From contig CAZQTW010000020.1 in NCBI GenBank assembly GCA_964596165.1, forward strand, positions 1 through 64,000: a DNA stretch of 64,000 nucleotides. Reading direction: 5' to 3'. Of the stretch, positions 55,135 to 64,000 are shown piece after piece. The position numbers and the translations under genes were made by a program. The number at the start of each line of letters is the position of its first letter. Position 1 is the stretch's first letter. This DNA comes from CAYUQT01 sp964596165 (GTDB lineage Bacteria; Planctomycetota; Phycisphaerae; UBA1845; JAFGLZ01). The notes beneath the pieces were generated by a model that saw only the letters and a program-made list of their open reading frames with translations, did no database searches and was not told the DNA's origin.

Positions 55135-56037
55135 CTATGCGTTGCGCTCCTCACTTTCTTCCAAAATGTTGCGCAGGGCCGCGACGGCGGCGGCATCAAG
55201 TGTGCCTTTCGCCTGCCCGATGGCCACGGCTCTACGGCCCAGCGCTTTGTAAAGCGTCGCCAATTGCGGCGAGGCATGTTCGATTGCCCGCACGTGGCGG
55301 TTCACGGTGTTCACGTCGCCCCGGGCGATAGGACCGGTCAGTGCGCCGGGCATCCCCAGTTCCTTCACGTTGCGGACGGTCGTGGCCACGAGCGGGTGGA
55401 GGGCTTCAAGCGCCTGGGTCGGATCGATGCCGGCGCGCTCGGCCAATTCGACCGCGGCGTCCAGCAGTGCAACGAGATAGTTGCATGCCATGACACCCGC
55501 CGCATGGTAGAGCGTCTTGCCGGCGGTAGCGATTTGTTCGACACGGCCGCCGATTGCCGCGAAAAGCTCGCGCAGGGCGCGGACGGCCGTTTCGTCACCC
55601 TCGCAGTAGCACCAGGTGCCGGCGAAATGTGAGATCGCGCTGTAGGACGTGGCGAATGTCTGCATGGGATGGATTGATCCGATCGCCGCTCCGCATCGCT
55701 CTCTGGCCGAGATGAGCGCTTCGCTGCTCAGGCCTCCACTGCAATGAGCGACGATCGACTCAGAATTGAAGGCGCCGCCACGAGCCAAGGCATCGCAGAC
55801 AGAGGTAATGGCATCGTCGGTGGTTGTGATGAGCACCATTCCGCCCCGCCGAGCGGCTTCGATGGGATCGTCGACGCCGACCGTCTTACCCAGCATGCGG
55901 CAGGCCCTGTCCACAGACTCGCGTCGGCGGCTGGCGACGGCAACCACCGTGTATCCGGCACGCTCGGCGAGGCATGCCAAGGCGGTGCCCACGCGGCCGG
56001 CTCCGATGATCGAGATGTTTCTCGGTGATTGGGGCAT
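55135..56037 (-). CDS. DUF2520/Rossmann-like NAD(P)-binding protein
   Basis: The 300-residue protein starts with ISIIGAGRVGTALACLAERAG, a Rossmann nucleotide site. The C-terminal helical domain (YHAAGVMACNYLVALLDAAV) matches DUF2520 proteins, which resemble 6-phosphogluconate and pyrroline-5-carboxylate reductases. Its substrate is unknown. It is on the minus strand upstream of iorA, separated by about 150 bp, and may belong to the same transcript. Confidence 0.85.
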   Translation of the reverse strand: MPQSPRNISIIGAGRVGTALACLAERAGYTVVAVASRRRESVDRACRMLGKTVGVDDPIEAARRGGMVLITTTDDAITSVCDALARGGAFNSESIVAHCSGGLSSEALISARERCGAAIGSIHPMQTFATSYSAISHFAGTWCYCEGDETAVRALRELFAAIGGRVEQIATAGKTLYHAAGVMACNYLVALLDAAVELAERAGIDPTQALEALHPLVATTVRNVKELGMPGALTGPIARGDVNTVNRHVRAIEHASPQLATLYKALGRRAVAIGQAKGTLDAAAVAALRNILEESEERNA

Positions 56038-56206
56038 GAGCTTCTCACGCTACAGAGGGACTCACCGTCGGTCAAGGCGGCAAGCGTGTCTTCGAGGTAG
56101 CATAGGGGTGGCGTGGCGAATGTGCCCTTTCCATCTATCGACAGGCGCTCGGATCCCTGGATAATGGCGCAGGGTTGAGAGAGTCTTTATAAGGAGGTGT
56201 GCGTCT

Positions 56207-57529
56207 ATGGTTCTCGTGTGCGCTATGACGGTGTTGACGTCTCTGGGTACCGCAGGGGATGTGGTGAAGACCCAGGGACAGAACCCGGCCGTGGTCGAGG
56301 GAATGGACATGGTCTGCGGCAAGGACTCGGTTACGGTGGGGGCGGGCAAGTGCCGCGTCGGCGACAAGGTCGTCGCAGTCAAGGAGACGGTGTTGCAGGT
56401 CGGCCCTTCCGAATCCGCAATCGTCGAAGATGAGTGGCACGAGATAACCGATCAACGACCGCAAACCTGGCACAGCGGAACGCGGGTCATCGCCGGTCGG
56501 CATGCAGGTCGTCCCAATCCGATTTGGCTCGCGCCGAACAGCCTTGTGGTATACGAACAGGCCAAGCGTGGCGGGATGTGCTATCAGAAGGACCGGGACT
56601 ATTTTCTGGATGAGGTTTGGGGAGCCATGTGCCGCCTGCCGACAGGGCAGATGAAGCCCAAGCAGCGAGTGGCTATTAGCTACTCGTATCCGACGCGCCG
56701 GATCGATCGGATTGAGGTGACACCCGAGGGCACGGTCGTGCTGAGGCGGGGAACGGCCAAGCCGGACTGTCCGTTGGTACCGGACGCGACTCCGGGTTGC
56801 CTGACACTGGCGACGGTTTACCGAGCCTATCACGCCAAGGACGTCCGGCCGGAGCACCTCTTCGTGGTCCATCCGACGAAGGCCACGGAGGCGCCGTCGC
56901 CCAGCACTCAGCCCGTAGCCAAGACATTGGCCAAGCTGCGGTCCGGTGAGCCGGTGACCATCGTTTGCTGGGGTGACAGTGTGACCGATGCGGGGGACGT
57001 CCACCCGCCGATAGCACGGTACGTCAACCTATTTGGCGCGCATCTGAAGGAGCGTTTTCCGCGAAGCCGGATCAACGTGATCAATGCGGGGATCGGCGGG
57101 ACGAGTACGCAGGGGCGATTGGCCGCTTATGGAAAAGAAGTGCTTGCCCACAAGCCCGACTTGATCACCGCGGAGTTCGTCAACGACATGGGGCTGCCGC
57201 TCGAGACTCTCGTGGCGAATTGGAGAAGTGCGATCAACCAGGCGCGACAGATCGGTGCCGAGTTTGTGGTCATCACTCCGCACTTTGTCATGCCGTCGTG
57301 GATGAACAAGTCGTTTGCGCGCGGCGCCGAGAACCGGCCGAATTGTTTCGCACTCCGCAAGCTGGCGGTCGATGAGCAGGTGGGGCTGGCCGACGCGGCG
57401 AGGCGTTGGGAGTTGCTGGAGTACGAAGGCATTCCCTATGAGACCCTGCTCTTAAACGGGATCAACCACCCCGATCCTCGCGGGCATCTGCTCTTTGTGG
57501 AGGAGTTGCTGCGCTTGTTTCCGAACTAG
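56207..57529 (+). CDS. SGNH-family hydrolase (GDSL-type esterase), exported
   Basis: The 440-residue protein has a short hydrophobic start and the SGNH blocks in the second half: CWGDSVTDAG (Ser), AGIGGTST (Gly), EFVNDMGLP (Asn) and NHPDPRGH (Asp/His). It probably removes acyl groups from carbohydrates. The first half (residues 1-220) is beta-rich without recognised family and may be a binding domain. AAGGAGG lies 9 nt before the ATG. Confidence 0.82.
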   Translation: MVLVCAMTVLTSLGTAGDVVKTQGQNPAVVEGMDMVCGKDSVTVGAGKCRVGDKVVAVKETVLQVGPSESAIVEDEWHEITDQRPQTWHSGTRVIAGRHAGRPNPIWLAPNSLVVYEQAKRGGMCYQKDRDYFLDEVWGAMCRLPTGQMKPKQRVAISYSYPTRRIDRIEVTPEGTVVLRRGTAKPDCPLVPDATPGCLTLATVYRAYHAKDVRPEHLFVVHPTKATEAPSPSTQPVAKTLAKLRSGEPVTIVCWGDSVTDAGDVHPPIARYVNLFGAHLKERFPRSRINVINAGIGGTSTQGRLAAYGKEVLAHKPDLITAEFVNDMGLPLETLVANWRSAINQARQIGAEFVVITPHFVMPSWMNKSFARGAENRPNCFALRKLAVDEQVGLADAARRWELLEYEGIPYETLLLNGINHPDPRGHLLFVEELLRLFPN

Positions 57530-57564
57530 GCGGCCGTTGTCCGTCCGCGGCGTCGGGGTTGCGG

Positions 57565-58056
57565 TTACTTCTTGCCCATCGCCCGTTGGGCGGCGAAGAA
57601 GGACCGTAATAGGTCGGCGGCCTCATCGGCGAGCAAGCCGCTTTCCGTGGGCACGCGGTGGTTGAGGCGTTCGTCGCTTGTGAGGGTAAAGAGCGACCCG
57701 CACGCGCCCGCCTTGGGGTCGGGGGCGGCATAGACCAGGCGCGCCATGCGTGCCTGGACGATGGCTCCCGCACACATGGGACACGGTTCCAGCGTGACAT
57801 AGAGCGTGCAGTCGTCTAGTCGCCAGGATCCGACGGCCTCGGCGGCAGCCGTGATGGCAATCATTTCGGCGTGGGCGGTCGGGTCGCCAAGGAGCTCGCG
57901 CTGATTGTGGCCCCGGGCGATGATTCGACCTTCGCGGACGACGACGGCACCGACCGGGACGTCCTCATGTTCCGGCGCGGCGGCGGCCTCGGCCAACGCC
58001 TGGCGCATGAAATACGAGTCATCACGGAACGGGAACGAATCGATGGGCTCGGTCAT
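57565..58056 (-). CDS. tadA: tRNA-specific adenosine deaminase (TadA)
   Basis: The 163-residue protein carries the zinc/proton-shuttle motifs: His62-x-Glu64 in TAHAEM and Cys92/Cys95 in PCPMC. It deaminates A34 of tRNA-Arg(ACG) to inosine. The ATG at 58054-58056 overlaps the stop of the upstream kinase gene (ATGA). A longer frame extends into the kinase gene, without support. Confidence 0.9.
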   Translation of the reverse strand: MTEPIDSFPFRDDSYFMRQALAEAAAAPEHEDVPVGAVVVREGRIIARGHNQRELLGDPTAHAEMIAITAAAEAVGSWRLDDCTLYVTLEPCPMCAGAIVQARMARLVYAAPDPKAGACGSLFTLTSDERLNHRVPTESGLLADEAADLLRSFFAAQRAMGKK

Positions 58057-60245
58057 GGTTTCTTGCTCGACAGGGCGGGCGACGTTGTCGGTTGCGAACC
58101 GGACCAGAGGGGTGACGACATTCGCGACCGACGTTCCGCAAGGATCGCCATGGCCTTTTGAGTCTGCTTCAAAGCTTGTTCGGGCAGTCCCAGCAGCGTC
58201 ATGACCGTGGCTCTCAGGAAGTAGACGGAGGCAAGGTTCTTGGGTTCGTTGGGCCGGCGCTTGGCAAGGAGGCGGATTGCCCACGCCGCCTCATCCCTCG
58301 CGTCGACGTATTGCCGCATCCTCAACAGGATCATTGCTCGGACCAGGCAGCCCACCGCGAGCTCAGGTTGGGCGGCCATGGCCTGATCGCTCAGTTTGAG
58401 CGCCAACGCATCGTTGCCCCCGGCGAATGCGACCCAAGCGAGGGTCAGATAGACCAAGGCGGGATGACCGTGGGTCAGCGTGTTTACGGACGAATCTTCC
58501 ACCTCGGAAATTCGAGCGAGGAGAGGTTCCAGGGTTTCTCGCGGACTCCGACAGGCCTGTCCCGGGCCGGGCAGGCGGCTCAGCAAGTCGAGGATTGCCG
58601 ACGAGGGTTGGAGTCGCAATGCCGCTCTGAAATCCTCGCGGTATCCCGAACGTTCCGAGTCGACTCCCACGATCTCGCCAACGTACGCCGTCAGACCTCG
58701 CGCCAGGTAGCCGACGGGTTGCTTCTGCGCCCGCCGAATCACATCGCCGAACACCTTTCGGGCCTCCCTGAACTGGCAGTAGGCGACGGCGGTGTGACCT
58801 TGTTGCAGCGTCTGCTCGAGACGGAGCGCCTCCCATCGCTTCCAGAGGTCGCCGGCAAATCCCTCCGCCAATTGCAGTTCCGTTTCGGCCTGGGCATTCA
58901 GTTGTTTGTATCGCAGCGATATCAGGCCGGCGGCGAGAACGGTGATGCAGATGGCGCCCAACATGGCCGATTCGAAGGCATGCCTTCTGATCAGTTTGTC
59001 GATTCGGCTGAACAGTGTGGCCCGTCGGGCTCGGATGGCGTAGCGGTTGACGAATCGTCTGAGGTCGTCCGCCATCTCACCTGCGGTCTGATAGCGATGC
59101 CGGGGGTCGAGTTGCATGGCTTTCAGACAGACCGTTTCAAGGTCGTGAGGAATCCGTTTGTCGATTTTGCGGGGTCTGCGGAGCCTTCCTTCGCGAATTT
59201 GACCGATAACCTGTTCTCGCGTCTCTCCGTTGTAAGGAGGACGCATGCACAGGAGTTCGTACAGCGTGGCACCCAGCGAATAGATGTCCGTGCGGCGGTC
59301 GATCGTCACGCGACCGGCGGCCACCTGTTCGGGAGACATGTAGAGGGGGCTGCCGAGAAATTCGCCGGCGATGGTCATTCCCGGCTGTTCCATCATTCGC
59401 GCCAGGCCGAAGTCCGTCAGGCTCAGCCGGCCGTCGGCGCCGAGAATCATGTTGCTGGGCTTGACGTCGCGGTGAATGACTCCTTGTTTGTGGGCATAGT
59501 CGAGGGCGTCGGCAACGTCGGCAACCAATCGTGCGATCAGATCGTATCGCTTGCTCGGGTCGATTCGATCCAGTTCCACGAACTGGCGGCGCACGTCTTG
59601 CCCGTTGGGATCATTTGTCAGTCGGCGGCGCCATGACGAGACATTCAGCCGATTGGCGAGAGGTCGTCGCGATCCGATCGTCTTTTGTTTCTCGACGCGT
59701 CTGCGGAGTTCACGGATCAACTGGTCCAGACCGGTGCCGTCGATGATCTCCATGGCATAATAGCGAAGACCTCCGGTCTGACCCTGGGAGAACACGGATA
59801 CGATGTTGGTATGGTGCAATCGGGCGGCCGCTTGGGCCTCGCGGGTGAATCGAAGCACGCCTGCCGTCTTCGCTCCGATCGGGGCGCTCAATACCTTCAG
59901 GGCGACCCGGCGTTTCAGAGATATCTGTTCCGCCTCGTAGACTGCGCCCATTCCTCCGCTGCCGATGAACTTGCGGATCTCAAAATCGCCGATGACTTTG
60001 CCGACGAGGGGGTCCTGTTCGGAGCCGGTTTTCTCGACGTGGACCATGTCGGCCAGATCGACGGTTTCCTCCTGGGATGCTTCCTTCACATCCCGGAGCA
60101 GACGATCAAAGGAGGACACATTCGCCAGTCGTTCGGCACAGCTCAGACACCGCTCGACGTGCCGGTTGATTTCGTCGGCCTCGGCGGCCGGCAATTCGCC
60201 GGCGGCGTACCGTTCCATCTGGCTGGATGTTGGGCACGGCGTCAC
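58053..60245 (-). CDS. Ser/Thr protein kinase with N-terminal zinc finger and C-terminal TPR-like region
   Basis: The 730-residue protein begins with an anti-sigma-like zinc finger (HVERCLSCAERL). A kinase domain follows with IGSGGMGAVYEAE and VALKVLS (ATP site), HRDVKPSN (near residue 257), TDFGLARM and GSPLYMSPEQ (activation loop). A single membrane helix (ICITVLAAGLISL) and TPR-like helical repeats (residues about 470-700) complete it. The GTG at 60243-60245 overlaps the sigma-factor stop (GTGA). The pairing suggests that the kinase modulates the sigma factor. Confidence 0.88.
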   Translation of the reverse strand: MTPCPTSSQMERYAAGELPAAEADEINRHVERCLSCAERLANVSSFDRLLRDVKEASQEETVDLADMVHVEKTGSEQDPLVGKVIGDFEIRKFIGSGGMGAVYEAEQISLKRRVALKVLSAPIGAKTAGVLRFTREAQAAARLHHTNIVSVFSQGQTGGLRYYAMEIIDGTGLDQLIRELRRRVEKQKTIGSRRPLANRLNVSSWRRRLTNDPNGQDVRRQFVELDRIDPSKRYDLIARLVADVADALDYAHKQGVIHRDVKPSNMILGADGRLSLTDFGLARMMEQPGMTIAGEFLGSPLYMSPEQVAAGRVTIDRRTDIYSLGATLYELLCMRPPYNGETREQVIGQIREGRLRRPRKIDKRIPHDLETVCLKAMQLDPRHRYQTAGEMADDLRRFVNRYAIRARRATLFSRIDKLIRRHAFESAMLGAICITVLAAGLISLRYKQLNAQAETELQLAEGFAGDLWKRWEALRLEQTLQQGHTAVAYCQFREARKVFGDVIRRAQKQPVGYLARGLTAYVGEIVGVDSERSGYREDFRAALRLQPSSAILDLLSRLPGPGQACRSPRETLEPLLARISEVEDSSVNTLTHGHPALVYLTLAWVAFAGGNDALALKLSDQAMAAQPELAVGCLVRAMILLRMRQYVDARDEAAWAIRLLAKRRPNEPKNLASVYFLRATVMTLLGLPEQALKQTQKAMAILAERRSRMSSPLWSGSQPTTSPALSSKKP

Positions 60246-60883
60246 GGCAGCATCCCCTCCTCCCACGCTCGGTCGATTGCCTTGCGCAATTCGGCGACAC
60301 GGGACAGCACGCGGGATTTGCTCAGATAGACGACGTTTCGGGAGATGTTGAGTTCGGCGGCCACGTCATCGGCCGACCAGCCCTGAAGCGTATACAGCTC
60401 GAACGCCCGCAGATGGATGGGGTCTGTTTCGTCGCGGATAAGTTCCAGACAGTGACGGATCACCGCGTGCCGCCATTCCGCTTCCCACAGTTCGGCGGCG
60501 TCGTTTGCATCGGGGATCGACTCCAGGGATCGGCCATCCTCCGCTTGTCCGGCGTCGTGGCGCTCGCGTTTTCGACGGCGGTCGCGGATGTGCTGGATCT
60601 TGTGTTGGGCAAGCCCGCAAAGCCACGAACGGAGCCGGCCCTTTTGCCGATCGTATCCGCCTTCCCGATACTTGGTCACGAAGGTGACCATGGTTTCTTG
60701 GACGGCATCGTCGGCTTCGTGTTCGCGAAGTCCGAGCTTACGGGCAAAGCCCCTGACGATGGGACCGTAGCGGTCGAAGAACTCCGTCCATACCCGGTCG
60801 TTTTGCGGGTCCAGCAGACCTTCGAGCAGAGATGTACTGGTGACTTCAAGGGGGACAGGACGGTCTGGATCGACGGGCTCCAT
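60242..60883 (-). CDS. ECF-like sigma-70 family sigma factor (planctomycete type)
   Basis: The 213-residue protein has sigma region 2 (HEADDAVQETMVTFVTKY, LRSWLCGLAQHKIQHIRDRR) and region 4 HTH (LQGWSADDVAAELNISRNVV). It directs RNA polymerase to an unknown gene set. It is the first gene of an overlapping operon with the kinase and tadA, and no separate anti-sigma gene is present; the kinase zinc finger may take that role. Confidence 0.88.
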   Translation of the reverse strand: MEPVDPDRPVPLEVTSTSLLEGLLDPQNDRVWTEFFDRYGPIVRGFARKLGLREHEADDAVQETMVTFVTKYREGGYDRQKGRLRSWLCGLAQHKIQHIRDRRRKRERHDAGQAEDGRSLESIPDANDAAELWEAEWRHAVIRHCLELIRDETDPIHLRAFELYTLQGWSADDVAAELNISRNVVYLSKSRVLSRVAELRKAIDRAWEEGMLP

Positions 60884-60970
60884 GCCCTAAGAATACCACG
60901 AAGCAGGGGGGAGGTGGAACTCTCAGGCGGCTGGCGAAGCGGTGCGAGCGTGTTACGATAGGCGACGCCG

Positions 60971-61555
60971 ATGATTCGCGAATTGACCCCGGACATACTG
61001 ATTTCGGCGTACGCGCAGGGCATTTTCCCGATGGCGGGTCCGGACGACCGGATCAACTGGTACAGTCCGGACCCCCGGGCCATCCTTCCACTGGACGGTT
61101 TTCACGTTTCGAAGAACCTGCGGCGTCGATGTCAACAAGGGCGATTCGAGATACGCATCAATACGGCCTTTGTCCAGGTCATGCGCGCCTGCGCCGATCG
61201 GGAAGACGGCACATGGATCAACGGCGACATCCTTGCGGCATACAGCGTGCTTCACCGGTTGGGTCTGGCTCACAGTGTGGAATCGTGGCAGGGCGGGGCG
61301 CTCGTCGGGGGACTTTACGGCGTCGCTTTGGGTGGGGCCTTCTTCGGTGAATCCATGTTTCACCGCGCCACCGATGCGAGCAAGGTCGCTCTCGTTTACC
61401 TGGTGGAGCGGATGCGAACGCGGGGGTACGCGCTTCTCGACGTCCAATTCATGACCGCTCATCTTCGGCGGTTTGGGGCGGTGGAGATTCCGCGGCGCGA
61501 ATACCTCCGGCGTCTCCGCGCGGCGCTTCGACTGCGTTGTTGTTTCGTGGAATGA
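60971..61555 (+). CDS. aat: Leucyl/phenylalanyl-tRNA-protein transferase
   Basis: The 194-residue protein has the Aat signatures: YAQGIFPMAG, WYSPDPRAILPLDGFHVSK, GGLYGVALGGAFFGESMF. It adds Leu or Phe to N-terminal Arg or Lys of proteins, marking them for ClpAP. It is divergent from the sigma factor. Start at 60971. Confidence 0.92.
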   Translation: MIRELTPDILISAYAQGIFPMAGPDDRINWYSPDPRAILPLDGFHVSKNLRRRCQQGRFEIRINTAFVQVMRACADREDGTWINGDILAAYSVLHRLGLAHSVESWQGGALVGGLYGVALGGAFFGESMFHRATDASKVALVYLVERMRTRGYALLDVQFMTAHLRRFGAVEIPRREYLRRLRAALRLRCCFVE

Positions 61556-61600
61556 GGAACGATCTCCTGATTCCTTTGTCGACCCGAAGGGGCTGAGGGC

Positions 61601-62809
61601 ATGGCGACTCGATATCGACGACGAATCCTGGGGCTGATGAGCGGCACGAGTTGCGACGGCGTCGACGCCGCTCTTGTGGACCTACGCGGTCGGGGACTGG
61701 GCATGAAGGTCTCAGTCTTGAGGCACGTTCACCACGACTATCCCGCCTCGCTGCGGAGGCGGTTGCTGGCCGTCATGGCGCCCGCGCAAACAACGACGCA
61801 AGAACTCTGTGAGTTGAATGTCCTCGTGGGCGAGGCGTTCGGAAAGGCGGCCCTGAAGGTGATGAAACGTCGGGGCGGACCCCATGCCTCGGTCGGACTC
61901 ATCGGTTCGCATGGCCAGACGATCTGCCATCGGCCCCCGTCGGCGCATGCCGGCCGCGTTTGCAGCGGGATGCGGAGGCTTGGGTCGACGTTGCAGATCG
62001 GCGATGCGTCCGTGATCGCCGCCCGTACGGGTGTTCCGGTCGTCAGCGATTTCCGGCAGGCCGATGTGGCGGTCGGGGGACAGGGAGCGCCGCTGGTCCC
62101 GTGGACGGACTACGTGTTGTTCCGCCACCCCCGTTGCGACAGGGTCATCCAAAACATCGGAGGGATCGCCAATCTGACCTACCTGCCGGCCGACGGAGGG
62201 CTTGAGGACGTCATCGCGTTCGACACCGGTCCCGGGAACATGGTCATCGATGAACTGGTGCGGCGCATCACGAGGGACCGCCGGTCATTCGATCGATGGG
62301 GAGAGTTCGCCGGCAGGGGCCGGGTCGACTTTCGGCTCCTGCGCGAATGGATGCGTCATCCCTTTTTGGGTTATCCGCCTCCGAAGAGCTGCGGTCGCGA
62401 ACAATTCGGCGCGGACTTCGTGGGTCGAACCGTTCGTGCAAGGGATCTGGCGGCAAGACCAAACGATCTTGTTGCGACGGCGACGGCGCTAACCGCGAAG
62501 ACGATCTCGGATGCGTATCGACGGTTTCTTCCGAGTCGTCATGGCAGCCCGGCCATTGACCAGGTGGTCCTTTGCGGCGGTGGGTCCCGGAACACGACCC
62601 TGGTGAAGATGCTCAAGGATGAGTTGCCGGGCATCGAGGTTCTTCCGATCGATCGGTTGGGGATTCCGGACCAGGCGAAAGAGGGGGTCAGCTTTGCGAT
62701 GCTGGCGGCGGCGTGCGTCGACGGCGTGCCGGCGAATCTTCCGCAGGTGACCGGCGCGTCGTGCGCGGTTATATTGGGCCGCATGACGCCAGTCGTTCAT
62801 GCACGTTGA
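61601..62809 (+). CDS. anmK: Anhydro-N-acetylmuramic acid kinase
   Basis: The 402-residue protein has the ASKHA-type motifs LMSGTSCDGVDAAL, GSHGQTICHRPP, FDTGPGNMVIDE and VLCGGGSRN. It converts anhydro-MurNAc to MurNAc-6-phosphate during peptidoglycan recycling. It ends 8 nt before murQ, so the pair is one operon. The enzyme is complete. Confidence 0.92.
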   Translation: MATRYRRRILGLMSGTSCDGVDAALVDLRGRGLGMKVSVLRHVHHDYPASLRRRLLAVMAPAQTTTQELCELNVLVGEAFGKAALKVMKRRGGPHASVGLIGSHGQTICHRPPSAHAGRVCSGMRRLGSTLQIGDASVIAARTGVPVVSDFRQADVAVGGQGAPLVPWTDYVLFRHPRCDRVIQNIGGIANLTYLPADGGLEDVIAFDTGPGNMVIDELVRRITRDRRSFDRWGEFAGRGRVDFRLLREWMRHPFLGYPPPKSCGREQFGADFVGRTVRARDLAARPNDLVATATALTAKTISDAYRRFLPSRHGSPAIDQVVLCGGGSRNTTLVKMLKDELPGIEVLPIDRLGIPDQAKEGVSFAMLAAACVDGVPANLPQVTGASCAVILGRMTPVVHAR

Positions 62810-62817
62810 GAACACCT

Positions 62818-63759
62818 ATGGCAATGATGGATCGTGGCCATCTCCTGACGGAACAGCGCAACCCTCGATCGGCTGACATTGATCGCATGTCCATTGCCGA
62901 TGCGTTCGATGTGATGAACGCCGAGGATGCCCGCATTCCTGCGGCGATTGCGCGGTGCAAGGCCGAGATCTGCCGCACGGTGGATCTGGTGGTTGCGGCG
63001 TTTCGGCGCGGGGGTCGGTTGTTTTACATCGGTGCCGGGACGAGCGGGCGGCTGGGGGTCCTTGATGCGGCGGAGTGTCCGCCGACGTTCTTGACCGATC
63101 CGTCCATGGTGCAAGGGATCATTGCCGGTGGTGAGACGGCGATTCGACGGCCGGTTGAAGGGGCGGAGGACGATCAGGAGGCGGCCAGACGGATCATGGA
63201 CGAACGAGGGGTCGGCCCGTCGGATGTCGTCGTCGGGATTGCGACGGGCGGGACGACGCCGTATGTCCACGCGGCCTTGGTCCGCGCGAAGGAGCGAGGG
63301 GCGGCCACCATCTTCCTAGCCTGCGTGCCGTTCGAGCAGGTGCCCGACACGGCGGACGTCTCCATCCGGGTCCTCACCGGTCCCGAGGTGGTGACCGGTT
63401 CGACGCGGCTGAAGGCCGGAACGGCGACCAAGATGGTCCTCAACATGATCAGCACGCTGTCGATGATCCAACTGGGAAAGGTTCACGGCAACCTGATGGT
63501 CGACGTCGACACGCGAACAAACGCCAAGCTGGTCGACCGGGCGATTCGGATCATTGGCATGGAGACCGGGCTCGACCGCGAGCGATCGCTCGCGCTGCTG
63601 CGTGCCGCCGGCGGGCGCGCCAAGGTCGCTATTGTGATGCATCACCATGGCGTCGATGCCGACCGAGCGGAGGAGCTCCTGAGTCGGTGTGGCGGCATGA
63701 TCTACCGGGTCGGACAGGAATCATCGGCGCCGAACGGTCGGATCCGCAATGACCGATAA
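62818..63759 (+). CDS. murQ: N-acetylmuramic acid 6-phosphate etherase
   Basis: The 313-residue protein has a SIS domain with IGAGTSGRLGVLDAAECPPT and IATGGTTPYV. It removes the lactyl ether of MurNAc-6-phosphate, yielding GlcNAc-6-phosphate and D-lactate, so it acts directly after AnmK. The ATG at 62818 is preferred; an upstream frame overlaps anmK. Confidence 0.92.
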   Translation: MAMMDRGHLLTEQRNPRSADIDRMSIADAFDVMNAEDARIPAAIARCKAEICRTVDLVVAAFRRGGRLFYIGAGTSGRLGVLDAAECPPTFLTDPSMVQGIIAGGETAIRRPVEGAEDDQEAARRIMDERGVGPSDVVVGIATGGTTPYVHAALVRAKERGAATIFLACVPFEQVPDTADVSIRVLTGPEVVTGSTRLKAGTATKMVLNMISTLSMIQLGKVHGNLMVDVDTRTNAKLVDRAIRIIGMETGLDRERSLALLRAAGGRAKVAIVMHHHGVDADRAEELLSRCGGMIYRVGQESSAPNGRIRNDR

Positions 63760-63908
63760 GTGTCATCGATCCTCAATCCGTCGGCGAGAGCCATGGTGCC
63801 GTACGGGCGTTGGAGGGATTTTACGGCCATTCCTCGTGGGCGTGGTATGTCGTTCTTGCAGCAGCCCACGGTGTCCGCTTTACGGCTTCTTAACGGAAGG
63901 AGCTTGCC

Positions 63909-64000
63909 ATGACGACTCAGCTCAGTCGACGCGAACTCATCGCCGGGATCGGCGCGACCGCATTGGCCGGCAGTCTTGCTCAGGGGTCGCCTGGTGACGA
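63909..64000 (+). CDS. Start of a Tat-exported protein (partial, runs off the window)
   Basis: The first 30 codons encode a twin-arginine leader (LSRRELIAGIGATALAG). GGAAGGAG lies 8 nt upstream of the ATG at 63909. The product cannot be identified because only the leader is in the window. Confidence 0.7.
   Translation, partial: MTTQLSRRELIAGIGATALAGSLAQGSPGD

Noticed and set aside
1..64000. CRISPR arrays, insertion sequences or prophage genes
   Set aside because: No regularly spaced repeats, transposase or phage structural genes were recognised.

Overview
The window is GC-rich bacterial chromosome and is best explained as a planctomycete (Phycisphaerae or a related lineage), probably anaerobic or facultative. 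Supporting evidence is a short ECF-like sigma factor translationally coupled to a zinc-finger-headed, TPR-tailed Ser/Thr kinase, a DUF1501 protein, several Tat-exported proteins with an RRxFLK-type signal, EF-hand-tailed secreted enzymes, small CPHC/CRQC zinc-ribbon proteins, and many large secreted carbohydrate-active enzymes without SusC/SusD partners. Indolepyruvate:ferredoxin oxidoreductase (IorAB) points to ferredoxin-based metabolism. This taxonomic call is inference; no rRNA is present.

Layout. 1-6000: three secreted proteins (glycosidase-like, deacetylase-like with EF-hands, transglutaminase-like). 6000-7400: a frameshifted DUF5063 gene and a HEPN/MNT pair. 7571-19978: a glycan and cell-surface region with a giant GH116 enzyme, a Gfo/Idh oxidoreductase broken by an in-frame TAA, an internally deleted glycosidase, a GT4 glycosyltransferase, a neutral-ceramidase-like protein, a DegT aminotransferase, a DUF1501 protein and a Tat-exported FAD oxidoreductase. 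19992-21700: an XRE/ImmA regulator pair (ImmA broken by an in-frame TAA) with a clear promoter/operator, and a small secreted protein. 22016-29231: a second Gfo/Idh oxidoreductase, a heparinase II/III-type lyase, tRNA-Val, a gene-poor stretch with hairpins, and a two-domain alpha/beta hydrolase. 29371-35785: housekeeping (threonine synthase, FolD, GDPD, TrpC) around a coiled-coil protein. 35890-42853: a zinc-ribbon membrane protein, a GH127-LamG arabinofuranosidase, a DUF4010 membrane protein and a GT2 glycosyltransferase, the last two separated by a G-rich heptad repeat. 43001-45947: a TRAP transporter (P, Q, M). 46020-51101: an RND efflux pump with adaptor and TetR repressor, preceded by twin perfect operators. 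51373-54985: iorA-iorB-paaK-like operon with ATGA overlaps. 55135-63759: DUF2520, an SGNH hydrolase, sigma/kinase/TadA overlapping operon, Aat, AnmK and MurQ. A Tat-signal gene runs off the right edge.

How the genes work together. The secreted hydrolases and lyases suggest scavenging of complex plant, algal or host glycans (uronic acids, arabinose, beta-glucosides). Gfo/Idh, DegT and GT genes would build surface glycans. AnmK and MurQ act consecutively in peptidoglycan recycling. IorAB plus a phenylacetate-CoA-ligase-like enzyme forms an aryl-pyruvate oxidation route. Four genes carry apparent disabling lesions (6446, 11685, about 13260, 20208), an unusual density for one 64 kb window. They need read-level checking before being called decay. 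No CRISPR array, insertion sequence, rRNA or prophage was recognised.
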